Assembly (NCBI GenBank): GCA_937974565.1
Contig: CALJWL010000031.1
Coordinates: forward strand, 1-64,000
Reading direction: 5' to 3'
Length of the DNA: 64,000 nucleotides
Source of the DNA: an uncultured Arenicella sp.
GTDB taxonomy: Bacteria; Pseudomonadota; Gammaproteobacteria; Arenicellales; Arenicellaceae
The translations under genes and the position numbers were made by a program. A model generated the notes under the pieces. It worked only from the letters and a program-made list of their open reading frames with translations, ran no database searches and was not told the origin of the DNA. Of this stretch, positions 8,739 to 19,676 are shown in pieces. The stretch's first letter is position 1, and each line of letters starts with the position of its first letter.

Positions 8739-9566
8739 TTAATGAAAAGCGTCCCATACGGGAGTTAAGGTGCTGGGTAACGTCTCTACTCGTCCAAGCA
8801 TTGCCCATGGTTGATGATTAGAATGAAAGTCAGATCCCACTGACCCTAACAATTTGAATTTAATCGCCAAGTCAGACAGCATGGCTACTTGTTGTTTATC
8901 TGTGGACGCTGTGCAAATTTCAATGCCTCTTACGCCCGCTTCCAACATGTCTTTGAGTAACCAACTTAGCTTTGTACGAGTTAATTTATAACGCATTGGG
9001 TGAGCTAAAACAGCCACGCCACCACTCGCAGTGATAGCGTTTCCAACGGTTTCAAGGTCAGGCCAACGCATTGGTATATAGCCTGGTTTGCCTTTAACCA
9101 AAAAGCGTTTAAATGCTTGTTTTTTATCTTTAGCATAGCCTTGTTCAACCAGTGCTTGCGCGAAGTGCGGTCTGGTTGGTACACCACGATTTGATATTTG
9201 TTTACCCACCGACTCTTTTACATCAATACCGTTTTGTTCAAGGTCTTCAAACATGGCTTCAGCACGTACTAAACGTCGAGATTTATTGTCATTTACCGCT
9301 TTTTGTAGCGTTTTATTACTTGGATCAACATTCAAACCCACAATATGCACCAGTAAGCCCTCCCAAGTGCAAGAGAGTTCCAGTCCATTTATTAACGTAA
9401 CGTTGGTATCTTGAGCAGCACGCCTTGCTTCAGTTAAACCATCAAGCGTATCGTGATCCGTCAGAGCAAGATGCGTGATTGAATGTTCAACGGCTTTTTC
9501 CACCAACTGACTGGGGCTAAGATCACCGTCAGAAAAATAGGAATGGCAGTGTAAGTCGTATTTCAT
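8739..9566 (-). CDS. PHP-domain phosphoesterase (RNase AM / TrpH-YciV family)
   Basis: A 275-residue PHP metallophosphoesterase. The family includes E. coli YciV/RNase AM, a 5'-3' exoribonuclease that also hydrolyses 3',5'-nucleoside bisphosphates. The metal-binding motif DLHCHSYFSDG begins at residue 4, LTDHDT is at about residue 40, and later metal ligands appear in VLAHPMRY and GSDFHS. The start at ATG 9566 puts the first motif at the N-terminus as in the family; the longer frame to 9629 adds unlikely residues. It lies between thpR (84 bases upstream) and pepN. Function is from family knowledge. Confidence 0.88.
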   Translation of the reverse strand: MKYDLHCHSYFSDGDLSPSQLVEKAVEHSITHLALTDHDTLDGLTEARRAAQDTNVTLINGLELSCTWEGLLVHIVGLNVDPSNKTLQKAVNDNKSRRLVRAEAMFEDLEQNGIDVKESVGKQISNRGVPTRPHFAQALVEQGYAKDKKQAFKRFLVKGKPGYIPMRWPDLETVGNAITASGGVAVLAHPMRYKLTRTKLSWLLKDMLEAGVRGIEICTASTDKQQVAMLSDLAIKFKLLGSVGSDFHSNHQPWAMLGRVETLPSTLTPVWDAFH

Positions 9567-9650
9567 AGAAAATAACCCAAAAGGCCTCTCAGTAATAGTT
9601 TTCGTTATATCGCACTTGACCAATAACATTGGCGAGTGAGAAAACTGAAA

Positions 9651-10232
9651 TTAATCACCACTGACGTAGCTTTGATCATAATCAAGCAAATCGAGTGGAA
9701 AGCGATATATAGGCTCGTATTCAGCACCCGCAGACGTAAGCACGCTTTCATACAAAACCACTTCATCAAACATTAGTGAGCAATCAATATTCGCAGGCAC
9801 GCCACCCGCAAACTCATTTTTACTGTGTCGATAACGCGCTAATGTTATATGAGGTATAAACTTGCGCTTATCCATGACTAACCCAGTTGCATTTATCGAC
9901 GACGTAACTTGTCTATGCAAATTGCTTAAATCGTCCGTTTTATCTAGTAAAGCCGCCATGAGTTTAGGTTTGGCTTCCGGAAATGGGCTGATATGGGCCA
10001 ATGAGGTTGAAAACTCTGTTTGCAAGAGTGATTCATCAAGCTTTTCTGCTAACGCCTCTAAATCTTCTTGCTGCTGCTGACCTAAAAAAGCCAGCGTAAC
10101 ATGATAATTTTCTTGGTCCACCCAGCGCAATGCACCACTTTTATCTTGATACGACATCTTGGCCGCAAGGTCACCTAACTGATCAGCCGCCTCTTGCGGT
10201 ACACTCAGGGCGATAAAACTTCGTATTGTCAT
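9651..10232 (-). CDS. thpR: RNA 2',3'-cyclic phosphodiesterase
   Basis: A 2H-phosphoesterase of 193 residues that opens 2',3'-cyclic phosphates on RNA ends to 2'-phosphates. Both signature HxTx motifs are present: HVTLAFLG at about residue 44 and HITLARYR at about residue 126. The N-terminal RSFIALSVP strand is typical of LigT/ThpR. It is the first gene of the thpR-PHP-pepN run. Two of the three genes act on RNA ends or breakdown products, so the run looks like a turnover group. The C-terminal dozen residues are less conserved. Confidence 0.92.
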   Translation of the reverse strand: MTIRSFIALSVPQEAADQLGDLAAKMSYQDKSGALRWVDQENYHVTLAFLGQQQQEDLEALAEKLDESLLQTEFSTSLAHISPFPEAKPKLMAALLDKTDDLSNLHRQVTSSINATGLVMDKRKFIPHITLARYRHSKNEFAGGVPANIDCSLMFDEVVLYESVLTSAGAEYEPIYRFPLDLLDYDQSYVSGD

Positions 10233-10399
10233 AATAAATAAATCAGCATGTTCTACAAAGGTAGAATACCATTGCGATAATAAGACTGTTGGTTTGAATT
10301 TAATTTATGTAACGCTGACTATATGGACTGTTTAAGAACGAGTTAGTCGCGTTTTGACGAACTAATCAAAGGCCGAGTATAGTAAACGCAGGTGACAAA

Positions 10400-10612
10400 A
10401 TGACGATACAAGACAGCCGCACAAAAAGTCTCATTCAAGATTTAGCGCAGTTAAAGCAAGATCACCGAGAATTGGACATTGCAATAGAAAGCATGGTGGA
10501 GAAGTTGCAATCAAATCAGTTCGAAGTCACCCGCCTGAAACGCCAAAGATTGAAACTCAAAGATGCTATTTCTAAACTGGAGAGTAAACTCATTCCTGAC
10601 CTGCATGCGTGA
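10400..10612 (+). CDS. YdcH-like small coiled-coil protein (DUF465)
   Basis: A 70-residue, highly charged helical protein. It matches the DUF465/YdcH pattern: an N-terminal HRELD segment followed by a helix rich in Arg/Lys (VTRLKRQRLKLKDAI) and the closing ESKLIPDL. The whole chain should form a helical hairpin or coiled coil. Function of the family is unknown. It is divergent from thpR; the 167-base gap between them should hold both promoters. Confidence 0.8.
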   Translation: MTIQDSRTKSLIQDLAQLKQDHRELDIAIESMVEKLQSNQFEVTRLKRQRLKLKDAISKLESKLIPDLHA

Positions 10613-10715
10613 CTTTCTTAGCCATTCAAACCATCTACAAAAACATTGTAAACTGTTAGAAGACAGTTAACGGTCATTTGTAATTTACTTTAATAAAATC
10701 AACTTAGATAGAGTC

Positions 10716-12119
10716 TCAGCTATCTGTTTTAGTTGATTTATCTGCGTTACTTGTAGCGGTTCTATTGCCGCTAAACAGCACCATTCCTTTAAGCAAATTA
10801 AACGCTTCGTTTAATTGATAATCAGCGGCTAATAATTTATCTGTTTCCTCTGATTTAGCGTCTATTTTAACTTCTATTTCGTTGTCTAAATGACCTGGTA
10901 AATCATTTTCTTTGACTCGCTCAAAGCCTTGCTCTGTATCTTTGAATTGCCTTTGATTAACTAACACATCCGGCACCACACCGGCCGCCTGTATTGATCG
11001 CCCACTCGGTGTGTAATAACGAGCGGTTGTTAGTTTAATTGCATCATCATCATTGATGTTTAATACAGTTTGAACAGACCCTTTACCGAAAGTTTCTGTC
11101 CCCATAATCATGGCGCGTTTATGATCTTGTAAGGCACCAGCGACAATTTCAGAGGCGCTGGCTGACCCGCCGTTGACCAACACAACAATAGGTTTACCCT
11201 CAATTAAGTCAATCGCGGTTGCATTGTATTCCTTGGCGCTCTCCTCACTTCGACCTTTTGTGCTAACAATGACGCCATCTGTAATAAACGAATCAACTAT
11301 AGACACAGCGGCCGTTAGTAAACCGCCTGGGTTATTACGTAGGTCAATAATTAAACCCGAGAATTCATCATTTTCGCGTAACTTTTTTAACTCTTTACGG
11401 AAACTTTCAGCTGTATTAGCTTGAAATTGAGTAACTCGCAGGTAGCCAATTTGATCGCTCAAACGGTTTCGCTTTACCGAACTCAATTTAACAATGGCAC
11501 GCTTTAACACTATATCAAACGGATCAGGTTCAGACTCTCGTAGTATAGTAAGCTTAATGCTGGTGCCTGGCGCACCACGCATTTTCTCTGTTGCCTCATT
11601 AAGAGTCAGACCAGAAATCACTTCTCCATTAATACGAATAATCAGATCGCCCGACTGTATTCCTGCTTTTGCGGCTGGGGTATCATCGATAGGAGCAATC
11701 ACTTTAACAAAGCCGCCTTCCATTACAACTTCGATGCCCAAACCGGTAAATTGACCACGGGTATCTTCATTAAGATCTTCGTATTTATCACCCCTTAAAT
11801 AAACTGAATGAGGATCTAGGCCTGCCAGCATTCCATCCACCGCGTATTCAAGCAATTGCTCATCAGTAACCGGTTCCACGTAACTTAGTTTAATGCGTGT
11901 AAATATGTCGGCAAAGGTTTTAATTTGATCAAGAGGCAGAGGCGTAATTTCGTTTACTGCTTCAATTTCTTCTTCTGTAATAACGGTTTTATCGGCACTC
12001 TCTTGAAGATCTTCCTGCGCATTAGCCATTTGATAATTAAATGGAAAATAAAGCACAAAGGCTATTATGCTAGGCAAAATAACGCGCACTAATCGTTTTT
12101 GGTTTGACGTTTTATTCAT
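10716..12119 (-). CDS. ctpA: C-terminal processing protease (S41, CtpA/Prc-like)
   Basis: A periplasmic serine protease with a Ser/Lys dyad that trims or degrades envelope proteins, including cell-wall hydrolases in related bacteria. The 467-residue product has an N-terminal signal anchor (about residues 10-30), a PDZ domain (about 105-180) with the GLGIEV carboxylate-binding loop, and the S41 catalytic domain. The nucleophile is in GSASASEIVAGAL, with the lysine in ETFGKGSVQTV. I chose ATG 12119; the in-frame ATG at 12143 would overlap envC. It lies directly downstream of envC, a common arrangement that links the protease to septal murein hydrolysis. Confidence 0.93.
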   Translation of the reverse strand: MNKTSNQKRLVRVILPSIIAFVLYFPFNYQMANAQEDLQESADKTVITEEEIEAVNEITPLPLDQIKTFADIFTRIKLSYVEPVTDEQLLEYAVDGMLAGLDPHSVYLRGDKYEDLNEDTRGQFTGLGIEVVMEGGFVKVIAPIDDTPAAKAGIQSGDLIIRINGEVISGLTLNEATEKMRGAPGTSIKLTILRESEPDPFDIVLKRAIVKLSSVKRNRLSDQIGYLRVTQFQANTAESFRKELKKLRENDEFSGLIIDLRNNPGGLLTAAVSIVDSFITDGVIVSTKGRSEESAKEYNATAIDLIEGKPIVVLVNGGSASASEIVAGALQDHKRAMIMGTETFGKGSVQTVLNINDDDAIKLTTARYYTPSGRSIQAAGVVPDVLVNQRQFKDTEQGFERVKENDLPGHLDNEIEVKIDAKSEETDKLLAADYQLNEAFNLLKGMVLFSGNRTATSNADKSTKTDS

Positions 12120-12130
12120 TATTATTCCAG

Positions 12131-13372
12131 CTACTGACACCACTTTTTAGGGTTTACTGGCGTCGTATTATTTCTGATCTCAAAATAGAGACCGTGTGAC
12201 TGCAGTCCACCTGTCTTACCAGTTTCAGAAATTACTTCGTTGGTATCCACGGCATCACCGACTTTTTTATAGAGTACCTTATTGTGACCGTACAGACTAA
12301 TATGGTCATCACCGTGATCTACTATCATTAACAAACCAAAACCTTTTAAAAAGTCGGAAAATAGTACTTGACCACGAAACACAGACCTTACCTTAATGGA
12401 CGTTTGGGTGTCATAAAAGATGCCTTCTGAGCGCATACCAGACGAAACAATACGTTGACCAAAGTTGGTTTTAGCAGTAACCGAGACAGGGCAATTCAGT
12501 CGTCCTTGTTGCTTTAGAAACCCTCCTTTAACAGGTCGACGAACCACTTTTTTAGGCGGCGATTTAGAACCTTGTTGTTTTGCTTTTTGAGCAGCTAAAC
12601 GTTCGGCTTCTTGTCTTTCTTGCTCTATTCTGGCCAACTCAATTTTTTGCTTTTTCAAACTTTCAAGTAAACTATTCAATCTACTTCTATCGGCCTTTAA
12701 CTTAACCAACTTAGCCTCAACCTCGGCTACTTTAGCATTAAGCCTACTTACGTTACGCTGGCGATTTTTACGCTTCTGTTCTTGGTTTTTCTTAAGAAAC
12801 TCTTGTTCTTGCTCAAGGCTTTGAAGGTTGATTGCATATTCTTTTTGCTTACTTTTGAGCGTCTTGGTGGCCAGCACTTGGGTTTGCAACTCTTTAGATT
12901 GTTTGGCGATGGCCTCAGAAAAATACGTTTGATAGTTGTTCAACCTACCTACCGCATAGGGGTTTTCTTGATTCAACACCATTTTTAACTGGCTTGAAAT
13001 GCCATTTTTATAATTACTTTCGATTAGCTGGCTCAACGCCTCACGGCTTTTACCTTGTTGCAATATTAATGATGATTCTTCCTTTTCTAATCGTTTTATT
13101 TCCTTTTTTGCTGTTGAAATCGCTTGCCTAGCATCCTCTAAATTTTTGTTTATATTATGTAATTCCTTTTCAGTATTTAATAATTCAGTTTGCTCAAGAT
13201 CAAGTTTTGATTTATTCGCATTAAGGTTTCGACTTAAGCTTTTTATCTCTTGGCCTATTTTTTTTAACGATGTCTGATAACCACTCTCGGTTTGGGCAGA
13301 GATAGAAAAATGAGCTAAGAGCAAGCATATCAGCCAGCTTAGTCGAGCTGTTATTGTCGGCTTTTGCATCAA
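12131..13372 (-). CDS. envC: Murein hydrolase activator EnvC
   Basis: A periplasmic activator of the amidases that split septal peptidoglycan, recruited by FtsEX. The 413-residue protein has a signal peptide (to about residue 26, ending ISAQ), a long coiled coil (about 30-265) rich in Glu, Lys and Gln, and a C-terminal LytM/M23 domain (about 290-413). The LytM part keeps the fold (GQRIVSSGMRSEG, IVDHGDDHISLYGHN, HGLYFEIR) but has substitutions at the zinc ligands, as expected of non-catalytic EnvC. It is followed by ctpA, 11 bases downstream. Confidence 0.93.
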   Translation of the reverse strand: MMQKPTITARLSWLICLLLAHFSISAQTESGYQTSLKKIGQEIKSLSRNLNANKSKLDLEQTELLNTEKELHNINKNLEDARQAISTAKKEIKRLEKEESSLILQQGKSREALSQLIESNYKNGISSQLKMVLNQENPYAVGRLNNYQTYFSEAIAKQSKELQTQVLATKTLKSKQKEYAINLQSLEQEQEFLKKNQEQKRKNRQRNVSRLNAKVAEVEAKLVKLKADRSRLNSLLESLKKQKIELARIEQERQEAERLAAQKAKQQGSKSPPKKVVRRPVKGGFLKQQGRLNCPVSVTAKTNFGQRIVSSGMRSEGIFYDTQTSIKVRSVFRGQVLFSDFLKGFGLLMIVDHGDDHISLYGHNKVLYKKVGDAVDTNEVISETGKTGGLQSHGLYFEIRNNTTPVNPKKWCQ

Positions 13373-13501
13373 TAAGTCAGTGGCACTACTGTTTGTGAGA
13401 ATAACAAGGTTTGATTTGGTTTTTTACGTTCAAATCCACTTAGTCTTCTGTATAATTCGCGCTTTGAATTATAGCTTGGGCACGTTTGCCCGACACGCCT
13501 T

Positions 13502-13930
13502 ATGTTTGTTGATTTCATCAATCAAAATATACTCTGGTTTATTGCTTGGGCCGTTTTATTCAACCTGCTTGTGTTTTCTTACATTCGTGGGAGCGTGAGC
13601 GGTGCCAACCAAGTTTCTGCATTAGAAATGCCCGCTTTACAGCGCAGCGGTAAATCAATCATTATAGATGTGAATAAGGCTGAACACTACGCTGTTTCAC
13701 ACATACCTCAAGCCATCAATATTCCATTGGAAGACATTGGTAATGATAATTCAGCGCTGCTTAAACACAAAGATAAGACCGTTATCTTGGCGTGCCAATC
13801 CGGCAGTCGCAGTCAAAATGCCGCTAAGAAATTAATCGCTTTAGGTTTTAGTAACATAAACATTCTGCGCGGTGGGTTAATGGCTTGGACCAAAGAAAAT
13901 CTCCCAATAGAGAGTACAAAAAACAATTAA
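13502..13930 (+). CDS. Membrane-anchored rhodanese-like protein (YibN-like)
   Basis: A 142-residue protein with one N-terminal membrane helix (about residues 9-28) and a rhodanese domain. The active-site loop is CQSGSR at about residue 99, with the cysteine that can carry persulfide. The family member YibN sits in the same place, upstream of secB, in many gammaproteobacteria. The start is the ATG at 13502. It is divergent from envC and lies 48 bases before secB, so the two are probably one operon. Substrate is unknown. Confidence 0.88.
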   Translation: MFVDFINQNILWFIAWAVLFNLLVFSYIRGSVSGANQVSALEMPALQRSGKSIIIDVNKAEHYAVSHIPQAINIPLEDIGNDNSALLKHKDKTVILACQSGSRSQNAAKKLIALGFSNINILRGGLMAWTKENLPIESTKNN

Positions 13931-13978
13931 TAATTGTGTGTAATAAACGCACTTTTTGATAAGACAGGAAGAAATACC

Positions 13979-14452
13979 ATGGCTGAAGAGCAAGCATTCG
14001 ACATTCGCAAGATTTACTTAAAAGATTCCTCACTAGAATCACCCAACACACCTGGAATCTTTCTTGAAGACCCTTCAAAGCCTGAAGTGTCGATCGAAGC
14101 GACTATTAAAACCGCCAGTTTAGAGCAAGAAAACTTCTATGAAGTTGTACTTGGTTTGACAGTAACGTCAAAGATGGGCGAAAAGACCGCGTTTTTAGTC
14201 GAAGTACTGCAAGCCGGTGTGTTTAATATATCTGGCCTTCCGGATGGTGATTTACCGCTTGCACTTGAAATCGCTTGCCCTAACATGTTGTTGCCATTTG
14301 CTCGCGAAGCTATTTCAGATTTAGTTGGTAAAGCCGGTTTCCCACAACTGCTGCTTTCACCGATTAACTTTGAATCGTTATATCAGCAAAAACAAACTCA
14401 AATTAAAACCGCTGAAGAAGAAGCTAAAAAGCAAGAAACACCCCCTCAGTAG
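13979..14452 (+). CDS. secB: Protein-export chaperone SecB
   Basis: A cytosolic tetrameric chaperone that holds precursor proteins unfolded and delivers them to SecA. At 157 residues it has the family's length and motifs: FDIRKIYLKDSSLESPN near the N-terminus, the YEVVLGLTV strand and the CPNMLLPFAREAISDLV helix region. The ATG at 13979 is preceded by AGGAAGA at a good distance; an earlier in-frame ATG at 13934 is not needed. The C-terminal tail is Lys/Glu/Gln rich and lacks the usual hydrophobic finish. Confidence 0.97.
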   Translation: MAEEQAFDIRKIYLKDSSLESPNTPGIFLEDPSKPEVSIEATIKTASLEQENFYEVVLGLTVTSKMGEKTAFLVEVLQAGVFNISGLPDGDLPLALEIACPNMLLPFAREAISDLVGKAGFPQLLLSPINFESLYQQKQTQIKTAEEEAKKQETPPQ

Positions 14453-14482
14453 GTCTTATTACAGTAACTAGAGCAACAGTTA

Positions 14483-14516
14483 AAAAAGTGCGAACGGTTG
14501 TTTCGCGCTTTTTTTA
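14483..14516 (+). terminator. secB intrinsic terminator
   Basis: AAAAAGTGCGAA pairs with TTCGCGCTTTTT (one G-T wobble) around a 7-base loop, followed by more Ts. It starts about 30 bases after the secB stop. Confidence 0.88.
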
Positions 14517-14633
14517 ATCTTCGGACTTTCAATTTTATAATCAAGGAGGACACATCACACTAATTTTTACACGCTCCCTTGTCATTTAATTCGTATAATG
14601 ACTGATAGTTAAAAGAGGGACATTAATATAATC

Positions 14634-15365
14634 ATGAGAGTCACAAAACTATTAGTTATCATTACATTAGTAAGTCTACTTCAGGCCTGTGGAAGCACTG
14701 GCAAAAACATATCTTACGAGTGGAACCAAAGCCCAGACCCTCTGGAAGGGTTAAATCGGTCTGTTTACGCATTTAATAACACAGCGGATAAGTATGTACT
14801 AAGACCAGTAGCTAAAGGCTATAACACCATATTGCCTAAACCAGCAAAAAAAGGAGTGTCTAATTTTTTTGCGAATTTAGGGGAGCCTTGGAGCGTAGTT
14901 AATAATTTGTTGCAAGGCAAAGTTGATCACGCCTTAAGTAGTACATATCGTTTTTTAGTTAATAGCACGTTAGGCATCGCAGGCTTAGTGGATATCGCTA
15001 AAATACAAGGCGTGGAAAGAACCCCTGAAGATTTAGGCCAAACCTTGGCTACCTGGGGCGTAAAACCTGGCCCCTATTTAATGTTGCCTTTTTTAGGCCC
15101 AACCAATTTACGTGATGGGGTTGGGCGTGGGGTGTCAAGTGCCATATTCTATCCTATTAATCAAGTGACCGAGTCAGCGAACACAAGAACAGCTTTAAAC
15201 ATATTAAATGTGATAGACACCCGAGCCAGCCTATTAGCCGTGGATTCAACGTTAGACAAACAACTCGACCCCTACCTTTTCATAAAAACGGCACTAGAGA
15301 CGTCACGTACCGACGCTATTAATGACGGAAATACAGAAGTCGACGAAGAGGAGTTTGATTTCTAA
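14634..15365 (+). CDS. mlaA: Outer-membrane lipid asymmetry lipoprotein MlaA
   Basis: MlaA (VacJ) sits in the outer membrane with porins, removes phospholipids from the outer leaflet and passes them to MlaC. The 243-residue protein has a lipoprotein signal with lipobox LLQAC (Cys about residue 19). It also has the family signature DPLEGLNRSVYAFNN at about residues 35-50, and conserved GVSNFFANLGEP, DLGQTLATWGV and GPYLMLPFLGP stretches. The rest of the mla transport operon is not in the window, so mlaA is a stand-alone gene here, as in E. coli. A strong terminator follows. Confidence 0.95.
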   Translation: MRVTKLLVIITLVSLLQACGSTGKNISYEWNQSPDPLEGLNRSVYAFNNTADKYVLRPVAKGYNTILPKPAKKGVSNFFANLGEPWSVVNNLLQGKVDHALSSTYRFLVNSTLGIAGLVDIAKIQGVERTPEDLGQTLATWGVKPGPYLMLPFLGPTNLRDGVGRGVSSAIFYPINQVTESANTRTALNILNVIDTRASLLAVDSTLDKQLDPYLFIKTALETSRTDAINDGNTEVDEEEFDF

Positions 15366-15377
15366 TAACAAATAAGA

Positions 15378-15425
15378 TTGATGATTAAAAGCTCTGATGT
15401 GCTTTTAATCATCAAGGCTTTTTTT
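15378..15425 (+). terminator. mlaA intrinsic terminator
   Basis: A perfect 15-base stem, TTGATGATTAAAAGC with its complement at 15401-15415, encloses an 8-base loop. A run of Ts follows after GGC. Confidence 0.9.
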
Positions 15426-15511
15426 ACCTTTTACCACCCGGTTTACGGGAAAGTCAGTGCGCTTGTAGTCTAAAGCGATCACTTACAAAATCGATAGCAG
15501 AGACAAACACT

Positions 15512-16339
15512 ATGGCGTATTACGCAGTTGGCGATATTCAGGGCTGCTATGACCCTTTAGCAAAATTACTCGACAGGGTTAATTTTGATACGGCCAGTGA
15601 TACATTGTTATGCGTTGGCGATTTAGTTAACAGAGGCCCGAAATCTTTAAAGACCTTAAGATTATTAAAGTCACTTGAAAATCAGTGTGTTACCGTTCTC
15701 GGTAACCATGATATTCATTTACTATCGATGATCTATGGTGTTAGGAAACCCAAGCCAAAGGACACATTGACAAAAATATTAGAGGCTCACGATGTTACTG
15801 AGTTGGCGGTTTGGTTGCGCCAAAAGCCACTCGTTGTTGTTAACGAAAAGCGAAAGTTTGTGCTTTGTCACGCCGGAATATACCCATGGTGGTCACTTGA
15901 AGAAGCAACACAGCGTGCAAAGGACGTACATGCGGTATTTAAAGATGAATCAAAGTGCATCAAACTTTTGAAACGCCTATACAGCAACCAACCAAGTAAG
16001 TGGGAAAACGACCTGGGAAAAGTGCAACGCAGGCGGTTCACCGTCAACGCCTTCACTCGTATGCGATTTTGCAGCCCAAAAGGTCACCTAAACCTGAATG
16101 AAGCTGGCTTTAGCGGAAAAATCAGAAAAAACAGAATTCCTTGGTTTCAGTTTACCAACACTTCTTTAGAAAGTTATCGAATTATATTTGGCCATTGGTC
16201 TGCCTTAGGATTGATGAACACTTCAAACCACCTCTCTCTGGACACCGGTTGCGTATGGGGCAGAGAGATGACCATGGCGCGCATTCCTAAGAGTTCGAAA
16301 AAGCCAGTAGTACTGTATACTCAAAAGACTGAAAAATAA
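15512..16339 (+). CDS. apaH: Symmetrical diadenosine tetraphosphatase ApaH
   Basis: A cytosolic metallophosphatase that cleaves Ap4A to two ADP and also removes Np4 caps from RNA. The 275-residue protein has the calcineurin-type motifs in order: GDIQGCYD (residue 8), GDLVNRGP (about 38), GNHDIH (about 66), CHAG (about 120) and GHWSALG (about 230). The start ATG 15512 matches the family N-terminus MAYYAVGDIQG. It is followed 20 bases later by apaG. Confidence 0.96.
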   Translation: MAYYAVGDIQGCYDPLAKLLDRVNFDTASDTLLCVGDLVNRGPKSLKTLRLLKSLENQCVTVLGNHDIHLLSMIYGVRKPKPKDTLTKILEAHDVTELAVWLRQKPLVVVNEKRKFVLCHAGIYPWWSLEEATQRAKDVHAVFKDESKCIKLLKRLYSNQPSKWENDLGKVQRRRFTVNAFTRMRFCSPKGHLNLNEAGFSGKIRKNRIPWFQFTNTSLESYRIIFGHWSALGLMNTSNHLSLDTGCVWGREMTMARIPKSSKKPVVLYTQKTEK

Positions 16340-16359
16340 TAAGTTATTCACCATAAATT

Positions 16360-16758
16360 ATGAGTAAGCCTAACATAACGGTTAACGCTGTTAGTCAATA
16401 TGTTCCTCAACAATCAAACACAAACATTGGGCGGTTCGTATTCGCTTACACGGTTACGATTCAAAACAATTCAGACAAACCGTATCAATTGCTTTCTCGT
16501 CATTGGGTAATACAAGATGGCAATATGAAAACCGAGGAAATTTACGGCGAGGGAGTCATTGGAGAGAAGCCGGTAATAACACCTGGTTCGGAATATTCTT
16601 ACACAAGCGGTGCAGTTTTGGAAACCGACATGGGAACGATGGAAGGTCGGTATTTTTTTAGTAATACACAAACTGATTCAACATTAGAAAAGAACCAACA
16701 CGAAATCGAAATCCTTATTCCAAAGTTCTTACTCAGTATTCCTAGAACAGTTCATTAA
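16360..16758 (+). CDS. apaG: ApaG protein
   Basis: A small cytosolic fibronectin-III-like protein of 132 residues, historically linked to magnesium/cobalt resistance; biochemical function is unclear. The family core is clear: FAYTVTIQNNSDKPYQLLSRHWVIQD, GEGVIGEKPVITPG and YTSGAVLETDMGTMEGRYFF-like segments. The usual gene order is apaG then apaH, downstream of rsmA/pdxA/surA. Here the pair is inverted and detached from those genes. The last 12 residues extend slightly past the usual end. Confidence 0.94.
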   Translation: MSKPNITVNAVSQYVPQQSNTNIGRFVFAYTVTIQNNSDKPYQLLSRHWVIQDGNMKTEEIYGEGVIGEKPVITPGSEYSYTSGAVLETDMGTMEGRYFFSNTQTDSTLEKNQHEIEILIPKFLLSIPRTVH

Positions 16759-16842
16759 CTCGTTTTTATAAGATCATGAACAATTCTTATTAAAAAGGCC
16801 CTAAAAAAGACGCCGTTCTGAAACTTAATATAGGGTCTTGAC

Positions 16843-16906
16843 CCCGCTCTCTAAAAAAGATTTACGAGAGCGGGCAATAAAATATTAAAAAAAACGATTT
16901 TTTAAT
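16843..16906. terminator. Convergent terminator between apaG and gyrB
   Basis: CCCGCTCTC (16843-16851) pairs with GAGAGCGGG (16866-16874). Next to it ATTAAAAAA (16884-16892) pairs with TTTTTTAAT (16898-16906). The second hairpin lies just after the gyrB stop on the minus strand and provides A/T tracts for either direction. Together they can end both the apaHG and gyrB transcripts. Confidence 0.65.
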
Positions 16907-16933
16907 TATAAGTTATTGTTTTTAAATATTTTT

Positions 16934-19339
<2,406 letters not shown>

Positions 19340-19462
19340 CTACCCATGTATTGTATCAAATTATCAACATCTTCGCAGACATACTGATTGGTAAATTAAT
19401 TTTAGACCTCTTAAAGGTTAATTAATAATTACACTTTTTCTCACGTAAGGTGATGCCGTATA

Positions 19463-19478
19463 TGTTCCACGTGAAACA
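19463..19478. promoter_or_regulatory. parS: parS site (15/16 match)
   Basis: TGTTCCACGTGAAACA differs at one base from the consensus parS TGTTTCACGTGAAACA, which ParB binds to nucleate chromosome segregation complexes. parA and parB are in the same window at 36-37.7 kb. Confidence 0.9.
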
Positions 19479-19507
19479 TTAAAATAATTAAGAGCATTCA
19501 ACCTTTA

Positions 19508-19523
19508 TGTTTCACGTGAAACA
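19508..19523. promoter_or_regulatory. parS: parS site (perfect consensus)
   Basis: TGTTTCACGTGAAACA is an exact match to the bacterial parS consensus and a perfect palindrome. It lies 29 bases from the first site, roughly 1.4 kb from the candidate oriC. Confidence 0.95.
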
Positions 19524-19619
19524 TTCATTAAATCATTCTCTTTCGTCGAAGGCTGACGTGTTTTTATTAGGTTGTTTTAAAAAAAGGGTTATATCTATTA
19601 ATCCCTTTGTTGATAAATA

Positions 19620-19653
19620 TAAAAAAAGGCCGCCTTTTGGGCAGCCTTTTTGT
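19620..19653 (-). terminator. dnaN terminator (usable on both strands)
   Basis: AAAAAGGCCGCC pairs with GGCAGCCTTTTT (one mismatch) around a short loop. Poly-A on one side and poly-T on the other make it symmetrical. It lies 24 bases past the dnaN stop. Confidence 0.88.
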
Positions 19654-19676
19654 GTTTCTATAAAACTACTTTTATC

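Noticed and set aside
19361-19369. TTATCAACA as a DnaA box in the dnaN-gyrB gap
   Set aside because: One key mismatch and no neighbouring boxes; unlikely to be functional by itself.
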